Shown here one piece after another: positions 1-5,628 of a stretch of 6,850 nt of DNA. A program made the translations under genes and the position numbers. The DNA comes from Planctomycetota bacterium (GTDB taxonomy: Bacteria > Planctomycetota > Phycisphaerae > Sedimentisphaerales > Anaerohalosphaeraceae). The DNA lies in contig DAOVVQ010000207.1 in assembly GCA_030637065.1 (NCBI GenBank), positions 1-6,850 on the forward strand. The letters are read 5' to 3'. The number at the start of each line of letters is the position of its first letter. The stretch's first letter is position 1. Under the pieces are notes generated by a model that had not been told where the DNA came from, searched no databases, and worked only from the letters and a program-made list of their open reading frames with translations.

Positions 1-488
1 CCGACGGGATCGACGGCGACGGGTTTTTCCATGAAGACGTTTTTGCCCGCTTGGACGGCGGCCTTTAGGTGCCTGGGCCGCATACCGGGCGAACAGGCCA
101 GGATCACGATGTCGATATCGGTCTTTAGCAGCTTCTTGTAACCGTTAAAACCGGTGAACGTCGTTTCCGGCGTAACCTTGATCCGGCTGGCGCTAAAGCC
201 GCTTTTGTTTGCATTGTTCTTGAGCTTTGTAAGGGACGATTCGACCTTGTCCGGGAAGAGATCGCACATCGCAACGATCTCGACGGACTCGTCGGCTTCC
301 ATCATATTGTGGGCTGCTACGGTGCCGCGTCCGCCGCATCCGATGACTCCGACGCGAATCTTATCCGAGCCGGCGGCAAAGAGCTGCCCGTTCGGCGCCA
401 GAATGGTCGCAGCCGATACCGCTGCGGAGGCCTTGATGAAGTTCCTTCGCGAAACTTCGGTTCCAAATCGATCATTTTGCTTGTTCAT
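1..488 (-). CDS. Gfo/Idh/MocA family oxidoreductase, Tat-exported (partial; C-terminal part beyond left edge)
   Basis: NAD(P)-dependent sugar or polyol dehydrogenase-type protein; 162 complete codons are visible. The N-terminus carries a Tat motif, SRRNFIK (residues 13-19), then an Ala-rich hydrophobic stretch, so export of a folded, cofactor-loaded enzyme is expected. The Rossmann fingerprint GVIGCGGRG lies at about residues 47-55, an acidic residue ending the second strand (AMCDL, D76) would contact the cofactor ribose, and the family signature EKPVAVD is at about 154-160, with the Lys usually implicated in catalysis. The start at 488 is supported by AAGGAG at 495-500, six bases upstream, and by the Tat motif following directly. 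It is the third gene of a probable operon, 43 bases after the stop of the 299-residue TIM-barrel gene. The substrate-binding C-terminal domain is outside the window, so substrate cannot be judged. Family call is firm; role in oxidising glycosides or free sugars is inference. Confidence 0.93.
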   Translation of the reverse strand, partial: MNKQNDRFGTEVSRRNFIKASAAVSAATILAPNGQLFAAGSDKIRVGVIGCGGRGTVAAHNMMEADESVEIVAMCDLFPDKVESSLTKLKNNANKSGFSASRIKVTPETTFTGFNGYKKLLKTDIDIVILACSPGMRPRHLKAAVQAGKNVFMEKPVAVDPV

Positions 489-531
489 CTATAGCTCCTT
501 TGAAAATTTCAGGTTATTGAACGGGTTTCTG

Positions 532-1431
532 CTATACGTCGCAGATCCTCACCGCCTCTGTCAGGGCGGCGATCGGATCGGTTTTCGGTATGAACTCCTG
601 CCCGAGATAGCCGGTAAAGCCGGTATCGATGATCGCGTTGATTATCGCCGGGTAGTACAGTTCCTGCGACTCGTCGAGGTCGCGTCTGCCGGGGACGCCT
701 GCGGTGTGGTAATGCCCGATGTAGTCGGCGTTCTCTTTTATGGTCGCGATGACGTCGCCTTCCTGGACCTGCATGTGGTAGATGTCATAGAGCAGCTTAA
801 AGCGATCCGAGCCGACGCGTTTTACCAGCTCGGCGCCCCAGTGCGTTCGGTCGCACATGTAGTCTTTGTGGTTGCGTTTGGAATTGAGTAACTCCATGCA
901 GATGGTCACTTTTTTCTTCTCCGCCATGCCGACGACCTTTTTCAGGGCGATCGCACAATTCTCCAGGCCCTCTTCGTCGTCCATGCCAGCGCGATTGCCC
1001 GAAAAACATATCACATTGGGAAAGCCCGCCTCGGAGGTATCGCTAATGCTCTGGCGGATCTTTTCGAGGCACATCTCGTGGTTTTCTATGCGGTTAAGGC
1101 CGTCCTTGATCCCGTGGCTGGGGACCATTGCGCAGATCAGGCCGTGCTTTTTGAGCGTGGGCCAGTCTTTGGGGTCTAAAAGTTCGACGGATTGCAGCCC
1201 GATCCTGGCAGCCTCGGCGGCAAATGTATCAAGGTCGATCTTCTTGAAGCACCATTTGCAGACGGACTGCTTGATCCTGCCGTTGCGAACTGCGGAGCCC
1301 TTTGCTTTTTTGGCTGCGAGTGCCTTATGCGCAGGCGCTCCTGCGGCGATCGCCCCCGCGGCAATCGACATCGCCGACGAGGTCTTGATAAAGTTTCTTC
1401 TGGAGAGTTTACTGTCTTGCTCATTTGTCAT
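532..1431 (-). CDS. TIM-barrel sugar isomerase, hydroxypyruvate isomerase-like, Tat-exported
   Basis: A 299-residue protein of the xylose-isomerase-like TIM-barrel superfamily (AP endonuclease 2 fold, PF01261 type). A Tat motif SRRNFIK (residues 10-16) and an Ala-rich stretch to about residue 40 indicate export. The metal site can be traced: E180 in CMELLN, D216 in LLYDIYHM, H242 in GHYHTAGVPGR and E279 in GQEF. The segments LLYDIYHMQ-EGD and HTAGVPGR are characteristic of the hydroxypyruvate isomerase (Hyi-like) group. Length is typical for the family plus a signal peptide. The start is supported by AAAGGAA at 1439-1445. It lies 21 bases after the stop of the upstream TIM-barrel gene and 43 bases before the Gfo/Idh/MocA gene. 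Export argues against a role in cytoplasmic hydroxypyruvate metabolism; action on an oxidised sugar or glycoside made by the neighbouring oxidoreductase is inferred, either as isomerase/epimerase or as lyase. Confidence 0.9.
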   Translation of the reverse strand: MTNEQDSKLSRRNFIKTSSAMSIAAGAIAAGAPAHKALAAKKAKGSAVRNGRIKQSVCKWCFKKIDLDTFAAEAARIGLQSVELLDPKDWPTLKKHGLICAMVPSHGIKDGLNRIENHEMCLEKIRQSISDTSEAGFPNVICFSGNRAGMDDEEGLENCAIALKKVVGMAEKKKVTICMELLNSKRNHKDYMCDRTHWGAELVKRVGSDRFKLLYDIYHMQVQEGDVIATIKENADYIGHYHTAGVPGRRDLDESQELYYPAIINAIIDTGFTGYLGQEFIPKTDPIAALTEAVRICDV

Positions 1432-1452
1432 GCGGCTGTTCCTTTCTGAGAA

Positions 1453-2388
1453 TCAGACCTGAAAATCGTCACATTCGCGGTAGGCGTTTATGACCGCCAT
1501 CTCGCCTTCCTTGCCCGATATGCTCTGTCCGTGCTCCATGCACAGGACGCCGTCGTATCCCTTATTGTAAAGATGCTTGAAGATGTTCTTGTAGTTGATC
1601 TCGCCGGTCGTCGGTTCTTTTCTGCCGGGATTGTCACCTAAGTGGAACGAGGCGATCTCGCTCCAGGCCATATCGATATTGGGGATCAGGTTGCCTTCGG
1701 TGATCTGCTGGTGGTAGAGGTCGTTGACCATCTTGATGCTGGGGCTGTTGACCGCCCGGCAGATCTGGTAGGTCTGCGGGATACTGGTCAGGAACAGACC
1801 CGGATGATTCTTCCAGGGGTTGAGCGGCTCAAGGACCATCACCAGTCCCGATGGCTCGAGTACCTCTGCACAATATCTCAGATTTTCGACGACGTTGGCC
1901 GTTTGATATGCCGGCTCCAGACCCGGATTGAACGGGCCGGGGACGACCAGCGCCCATTTGGCGTTTATGCTTTTGGCGAATTCCACACCCTTTTTCATCG
2001 TATCGACGAGACCTTTGCGAACCTGGGGGTCGGCGGAAACGAAGTTTTTGACCTTGTTGTCGGAATAGAGAACGAAGGGCCCTAAGTCCATTCCCTGGCG
2101 GTCGAGTTCCTTGACGATGGCCTTGGCCTCGGCCAGCGGCCTTTTCATCAGACCGTTATCAAAGATTGCCCGAAAACCCTGATCTGCAATGAACTTGATA
2201 TTGTCGATGGGGTCGTTTCCAGCGTGCATCTTAAACGCGTTGATCTTGGGTGCGTATTTGAGCTTGAATCCGCCTTTCTTAGACGTTCTCGACCGCCCAG
2301 CCGCCTTCGCCTGACTGCCGGATGCTGTCATAGATACCGCGGTAGCGCCCGCCGCCAGACCTGCTGCAACAAAAGACCTTCTATCCAT
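1453..2388 (-). CDS. TIM-barrel sugar isomerase/epimerase-like protein, Tat-exported
   Basis: A 311-residue PF01261-type TIM-barrel protein, distantly related to its downstream neighbour. A very short n-region is followed by DRRSFV (residues 2-7) and an Ala/Gly-rich hydrophobic stretch ending near AKAAG (about 27-31), which fits a Tat signal. The expected metal ligands are present: E187 (LEPLN), D223 (NDLYHQQ), H249 (FHLGDNPGR) and E285 (CMEHG). The pattern NDLYH-Q-EGN with H-GD-PGR places it near the hydroxypyruvate isomerase/tagatose-3-epimerase-like proteins, but reaction and substrate are not readable. The start is well fixed: TGGAGG at 2396-2401 sits seven bases before the ATG and the Tat motif follows immediately. 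It is the first gene of the probable three-gene operon, with a promoter candidate at 2442-2471. Both TIM-barrel paralogs keep all four ligand positions, so neither looks like a dead copy. Confidence 0.88.
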   Translation of the reverse strand: MDRRSFVAAGLAAGATAVSMTASGSQAKAAGRSRTSKKGGFKLKYAPKINAFKMHAGNDPIDNIKFIADQGFRAIFDNGLMKRPLAEAKAIVKELDRQGMDLGPFVLYSDNKVKNFVSADPQVRKGLVDTMKKGVEFAKSINAKWALVVPGPFNPGLEPAYQTANVVENLRYCAEVLEPSGLVMVLEPLNPWKNHPGLFLTSIPQTYQICRAVNSPSIKMVNDLYHQQITEGNLIPNIDMAWSEIASFHLGDNPGRKEPTTGEINYKNIFKHLYNKGYDGVLCMEHGQSISGKEGEMAVINAYRECDDFQV

Positions 2389-2441
2389 AATATAACCTCC
2401 ATTTTTGTTAGTGACCCCCCGTTTAATTAGAACGCTCGGTC

Positions 2442-2471
2442 ATCATATCAGATTGCACCGGAGCCGGTCAA
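2442..2471 (-). promoter_or_regulatory. Sigma70-like promoter for the minus-strand operon
   Basis: Read on the minus strand, TTGACC (2471-2466) is separated by 18 bases from TATGAT (2447-2442). Both are one base from consensus. Transcription would start near 2435, giving a leader of about 47 bases before the ATG at 2388, with a strong Shine-Dalgarno at 2396-2401. The position is what the operon needs. Support is sequence match only. Confidence 0.55.
2457..2468. promoter_or_regulatory. Perfect inverted repeat overlapping the operon -35 box, candidate operator
   Basis: ACCGG-AG-CCGGT is a perfect 5+5 inverted repeat around a two-base centre. It covers part of the spacer and the first bases of the -35 box of the minus-strand promoter, where a bound repressor would block RNA polymerase. 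Ten matching bases are few, so chance cannot be excluded. No regulator gene lies in the window. Confidence 0.3.
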
Positions 2472-2486
2472 GAATTACATAGAATT
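2471..2486. repeat. AGAATT direct repeat with 10-bp phasing between divergent promoters
   Basis: AGAATT occurs at 2471-2476 and again at 2481-2486, one helical turn apart, in the AT-rich stretch between the two opposed -35 boxes. Same-face repeats there could bind an activator serving one or both promoters, or may simply be AT-rich sequence upstream of the promoters. Confidence 0.25.
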
Positions 2487-2511
2487 TTACTTTTTTATGT
2501 TGGATTTGTGC

Positions 2512-2539
2512 TTGACAGGCGATACTAAAGTGGTACAAT
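2512..2539 (+). promoter_or_regulatory. Sigma70-like promoter for the secreted multidomain protein gene
   Basis: A consensus TTGACA at 2512-2517 is followed after 16 bases by TACAAT at 2534-2539, one base from the consensus -10. Transcription would begin near 2546, leaving a leader of about 35 bases. The leader contains TGGAGGA at 2566-2572, eight bases before the ATG at 2581. It is one of the cleanest promoter matches in the window and points divergently from the operon promoter, with 40 bases between the two -35 boxes. Confidence 0.65.
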
Positions 2540-2580
2540 GGTTGTATTAGGCTGCGAATGGCCTCTGGAGGACTAAGAAT

Positions 2581-5487
2581 ATGGAGAAGCAAACAGTTCT
2601 TTTTGCGACAATGGCAGCCCTGTTTATAGCCACCCCTCATGCGTTGGGTTCTGGTGTCGAGATTCTGAGCCCCAACGGGGGAGAGGAACTTGCCGGGCTT
2701 AGCACATTTCCAATTACGTGGCAATGCGACCCGAATGTGATTACCGTGGATATTGAGTTCTCGGATTCTAACGGCCTAAGCTGGTCGGTGATCGCCTCCG
2801 ACACACCCAACGATGGTCAATATGACTGGTTAGTTCCCAGCATATCTTCCGACGAATGTTTGGTGCGGGTAGGTTACCTCAGCCCCTGCGACACCAAAGT
2901 AGTCGACGTAAGCGACGGGGTTTTTGCCGTTCAATCTTTTGCCATACCACTGGATCCGTGTACTTCCAAGTTTGTCGCCTTTGACGGTTCTGCGGAGGAT
3001 TATTTTGGTATGTCAATCTCTGTCTCCGGTGACACCTGTATCATAGGATCTCCCGGGGATGGCAACGGAAGTGTGCATGTCTATCGATTTGACGGCAAAT
3101 CCTGGATGTTCGAGCAGAAACTCGTGGCCTCTGATGGATCGCGCAAGTTTGGTGATTACGGTAGCGTTAGTATCAGCGGTGATGTCTGTGCAGTGGGCGG
3201 GGGCGGTGAAAAAGTGTTTATTTACAGGTTTGACGGCATCAGTTGGGTTGAGGAACAGAAGCTGACTCTATATAGCTCTGGAGAGTATTATGACATTGTG
3301 ACGGTGGCAATTGATGGCGATGTCTGTGTTACAAGGGCCAGTGAGCGGTGCATGGAGGAGTGTTCCCAGGATTCGGTGCAAATCTTCCGGTTTACCGGTA
3401 GTAGCTGGGTTCGGGAAACAGTACTTACTCCTTTCACATTTCCTGAGCACGAGTTTGAGTATGGTTGGGCGCTTTCAGTTAATAACGATGTTTGCGCAAT
3501 AGCATCACGTAATTGGGACGGCAGTGTTAATCATGTGGACATGTTTCGGTTTAATGGCTCCAGCTGGATTGAGGAGAATAGCCTTAATGCTCCTCCCGGT
3601 CAGTCCTGGTCTTGGGATTTTCAAGGTTTATCGGTAAGCGGCAATGTATGTGTTGTTGGCGATCAACATGATGACGAGAATGGCAGCAACGCTGGTGCAG
3701 CTTATGTATTCCGATTTGACGGGGTCGAATGGGTCTACGAAACCAAGCTGCTGGCGTCGGATGGCGTTGCCGGTGACGATTTCGGAGGTGCAGTTTCAGT
3801 TGACCGGGATGTTTGTTTGGTCGGCGCCGATAATGCAGCGTATGTATTCCGTTATGACGGCTGCAGTTGGTATCAGGACGAAAAGCTCATAGCTCCCGAT
3901 GCATCAGCCGGTGATAACCTCGGTTATTCCGTTTCAGTCAGCGGCGGTACCTTTGCAGTTGGAACGCCTTATGATGATGACAAAGGGACTTCTTCCGGCA
4001 GCGCCTATATCTTCAGTGCGTGTTCGTCGAACAGTCCATATCTCATTGAGTCATTCTCTCAAGGACTTGCCAACGGTGTGATTGCATGGTTCGCATCGGG
4101 TGGCGGAACTGCAAGGTTAGTCGACGACAATACTGACCCTGAACCGAGCGATGATAATAAAGGTCTGGCTTTAGCTCTTGACTACGACGACTCGCTCGGT
4201 GTCGCTACGGTAACGGGACTCTTTGTGTGTTCCAGAGACTGGAGCTTGCCTGACCGGGCCGCCCTGAAATTCAAATTCCACGGTCACCAGGACAATGACC
4301 CGGAGATCATTGGCATTACCATTACCGATTCCAACGATGTCAGCCATACGGAGTATTATGCTCCCGGCGTCGGAGATTTTGAGGGGTTCAACGAGTATCT
4401 CTGGAACGGTTACGACAATGTCGACATCAGCCTGGAACCGTTTGACGTAAACGGGGTCGATCTTAGCAGTGTCCAGAGCATCTCGATCAGCGTAGGCGAC
4501 GGCATCGGAGCAGAACGCGGTACGATCTACATTGACACCGTCGAAATCTTTCCCACACGATGTCTGACCAGGAAGGTGCCGGGTTACTTTGAAGGCGGCG
4601 ATTGCTATGCCGATGAGCCCAACGAGTTGTCTGCCCTTGCCCAAAGATGGTTGGCCCAGCCGTATATCGTCGACGCCGACGAACCTGTTACATCTGCGGT
4701 GATCCACTTTACGTTTGACGGCGGGTCCTATGACAGTATAGATACGTTTACCGGCGTTGCAAACAGTCACGAATTGACGCGTCAGAGAGGCAGCGAGCCC
4801 AGTGGCGGAGCCCAGTCCGCGGACGTACCGACATTGCCCGGCGGAGCAGCCAACAGCGATAGCATGCGAGTCGACGGCAGTCAGAGGATGGAGACTGACG
4901 TTTTCAATTTCATCAGTACAAACAACGCTACGGTCTCTGTCTGGCTCAAAGGCGATCAGATCAGCAACCAGCCCCAGATCGGCGGAAAGCTCATCAAGCA
5001 AAGGGTCTTCCAGATCAAAGCCGAGAGTTCCAACAGTTACTGGAAGATGGAAGCACCCAGCAGTTCCGGCAAGATCGCGGTTAGCGGCTCAGGCGTAGAC
5101 AATGTTAACGATGATATGGAACCAAATGATTTTGAGTCCAATTGGAACCATGTTGCGTATGTCCACGACTTTGATAACAACAGAAATGTCCTGTACCTCA
5201 ACGGTATTATGGTTGAAGAGGGCAGCGACTTTGCCAGGTTCCCAGCCAGTATTACCAACCTGCGATTGCCTAACAGCGGTAACAATACCTACAGAGGCCT
5301 CATCGACGAGTTCAGACTCTATGATTACGCGCTGACGCACAGACAGGTCGTATACCTGACCAGCCAGACCTCAGTCGTTCAACCCGTACCGTCTAACGGC
5401 GCTGACACCAACGATGACGGTAAGTACAACCTTGAAGACCTTTCCAATATAGCGCAAGTATGGCATGAGGTCATCTGGTGGCCGTAA
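2581..5487 (+). CDS. Secreted multidomain protein: Ig-like, seven-repeat beta-propeller, carbohydrate-binding-like, LamG-like and dockerin-like segments
   Basis: A 968-residue extracellular or surface protein with no recognisable catalytic domain. In order: a Sec-type signal peptide (about 1-24); an Ig-like domain (about 26-118) of the Kre9/KNH-like type with the SPNGGEE...ITW opening; seven FG-GAP-like repeats (about 132-480) with the theme G-D-x-C-x-V-G...V-F-R-F-D-G-x-S-W; a beta-rich domain (about 487-660) ending IYIDTVEIFPTRC, like carbohydrate-binding modules of planctomycete secreted proteins; a degenerate dockerin-like segment (about 668-691); a LamG/concanavalin-like jelly roll (about 702-930) with ATVSVWLKGD, LYLNG and GLIDEFRLYDYAL; and an EF-hand loop D942-x-N944-x-D946-G-x(5)-D953 before a Trp-rich end. 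The start is fixed by TGGAGGA and the signal peptide. Glycan or surface binding is the likely role, by inference from the domains. It is divergent from the sugar-enzyme operon and convergent with the sulfatase. Confidence 0.9.
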   Translation: MEKQTVLFATMAALFIATPHALGSGVEILSPNGGEELAGLSTFPITWQCDPNVITVDIEFSDSNGLSWSVIASDTPNDGQYDWLVPSISSDECLVRVGYLSPCDTKVVDVSDGVFAVQSFAIPLDPCTSKFVAFDGSAEDYFGMSISVSGDTCIIGSPGDGNGSVHVYRFDGKSWMFEQKLVASDGSRKFGDYGSVSISGDVCAVGGGGEKVFIYRFDGISWVEEQKLTLYSSGEYYDIVTVAIDGDVCVTRASERCMEECSQDSVQIFRFTGSSWVRETVLTPFTFPEHEFEYGWALSVNNDVCAIASRNWDGSVNHVDMFRFNGSSWIEENSLNAPPGQSWSWDFQGLSVSGNVCVVGDQHDDENGSNAGAAYVFRFDGVEWVYETKLLASDGVAGDDFGGAVSVDRDVCLVGADNAAYVFRYDGCSWYQDEKLIAPDASAGDNLGYSVSVSGGTFAVGTPYDDDKGTSSGSAYIFSACSSNSPYLIESFSQGLANGVIAWFASGGGTARLVDDNTDPEPSDDNKGLALALDYDDSLGVATVTGLFVCSRDWSLPDRAALKFKFHGHQDNDPEIIGITITDSNDVSHTEYYAPGVGDFEGFNEYLWNGYDNVDISLEPFDVNGVDLSSVQSISISVGDGIGAERGTIYIDTVEIFPTRCLTRKVPGYFEGGDCYADEPNELSALAQRWLAQPYIVDADEPVTSAVIHFTFDGGSYDSIDTFTGVANSHELTRQRGSEPSGGAQSADVPTLPGGAANSDSMRVDGSQRMETDVFNFISTNNATVSVWLKGDQISNQPQIGGKLIKQRVFQIKAESSNSYWKMEAPSSSGKIAVSGSGVDNVNDDMEPNDFESNWNHVAYVHDFDNNRNVLYLNGIMVEEGSDFARFPASITNLRLPNSGNNTYRGLIDEFRLYDYALTHRQVVYLTSQTSVVQPVPSNGADTNDDGKYNLEDLSNIAQVWHEVIWWP
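2974..4020 (+). repeat. Seven tandem FG-GAP-like repeats (beta-propeller coding region)
   Basis: Seven units of about 43-55 residues start near residues 132, 182, 229, 283, 336, 391 and 437. Units 1 to 6 end in a motif like RFDGxSWxxExKL; unit 7 ends in SAYIFSAC and lacks it. The best-kept core is FGxSVSVSGDxCxVG. Units 3 and 4 are the most diverged, having lost the DGxxxDxFG opening. Seven units match a closed seven-bladed propeller. The units differ strongly at nucleotide level, so this is old duplication, not a recent array. Confidence 0.75.
4582..4653 (+). other. Internal degenerate dockerin-like segment
   Basis: Residues about 668-691 read GYFEGGDCYADEPNELSALA followed by QRWL. This resembles the D-x-N-G-D-C-x-x-D...DL-x-x-L-A-x-x-W-L segments common in planctomycete secreted proteins, but the first calcium ligands are replaced, so calcium binding is doubtful. 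It sits between the carbohydrate-binding-like domain and the LamG-like domain. Confidence 0.45.
5401..5487 (+). other. C-terminal dockerin-like EF-hand loop and Trp-rich terminus
   Basis: D942, N944, D946, G947, N950 and D953 fill the ligand pattern of a dockerin/EF-hand calcium loop, and the helix LSNIAQVW follows. The protein ends with W-H-E-V-I-W-W-P, directly before the TAA stop. Only one canonical loop is present here, whereas a true type I dockerin has two in tandem. Confidence 0.6.
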
Positions 5488-5499
5488 GCAGGTATTAAC

Positions 5500-5518
5500 C
5501 GGCCGATTATAATGGCCG
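5500..5518 (+). terminator. Weak hairpin after the multidomain protein gene
   Basis: A five-base-pair GC stem, CGGCC pairing with GGCCG around a nine-base loop, begins 12 bases past the stop codon. The location suits a terminator, but there is no U tract, so intrinsic termination is doubtful. It may act as a 3' end-stabilising structure or be chance. Confidence 0.25.
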
Positions 5519-5569
5519 AATGTGACCCCAGCTCTGTCGCTTTATGCGGCATGGGCCTTTCCTTATGTT

Positions 5570-5601
5570 AAAACCCAGGACCGCAGAACACATTGTCTGC
5601 G
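5570..5601 (-). terminator. Possible weak terminator after the sulfatase gene
   Basis: Read on the minus strand, a six-base-pair stem CGCAGA/TCTGCG with an eight-base loop occurs 27 bases past the sulfatase stop. TTTT follows after another eight bases (5573-5570). The gap between stem and T run is too long for a textbook intrinsic terminator, so support is modest. Confidence 0.3.
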
Positions 5602-5628
5602 ATGGACAAATCATTTCCTGCTCACCAT

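Larger units (their letters stand above)
5488..5628. other. Gap between convergent genes with two small hairpins
   Basis: No gene is supported in these 141 bases, which separate the convergent 968-residue protein gene and the sulfatase gene. A hairpin CGGCC (5500-5504)/GGCCG (5514-5518) lies 12 bases after the plus-strand stop but has no following T run. A second, CGCAGA (5582-5587)/TCTGCG (5596-5601), lies beyond the sulfatase stop. Confidence 0.5.

Noticed and set aside
154..891. Plus-strand open frame of 245 codons overlapping two minus-strand genes
   Set aside because: It runs antisense to the oxidoreductase and TIM-barrel genes, spans their intergenic gap, has no domain or plausible start signal, and the minus-strand proteins have clear family motifs.
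866..1462. Plus-strand open frame of 198 codons
   Set aside because: Antisense to the 299-residue TIM-barrel gene; its sequence is a reverse reading of well-recognised motifs and no ribosome binding site was noted.
2546..2580. Riboswitch or structured leader before the multidomain gene
   Set aside because: The predicted leader is only about 35 bases, with at most a four-base-pair stem (AGGC/GCCT), too short for a known riboswitch.
4171..5001. Minus-strand open frame of 276 codons inside the multidomain gene
   Set aside because: Lies wholly antisense to conserved carbohydrate-binding-like and LamG-like coding sequence; it has no recognisable domain.
5401..5487. Genuine cellulosomal type I dockerin
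   Set aside because: Only one canonical calcium loop is present, no cohesin is visible, and the second half is missing or lies far upstream in degenerate form.
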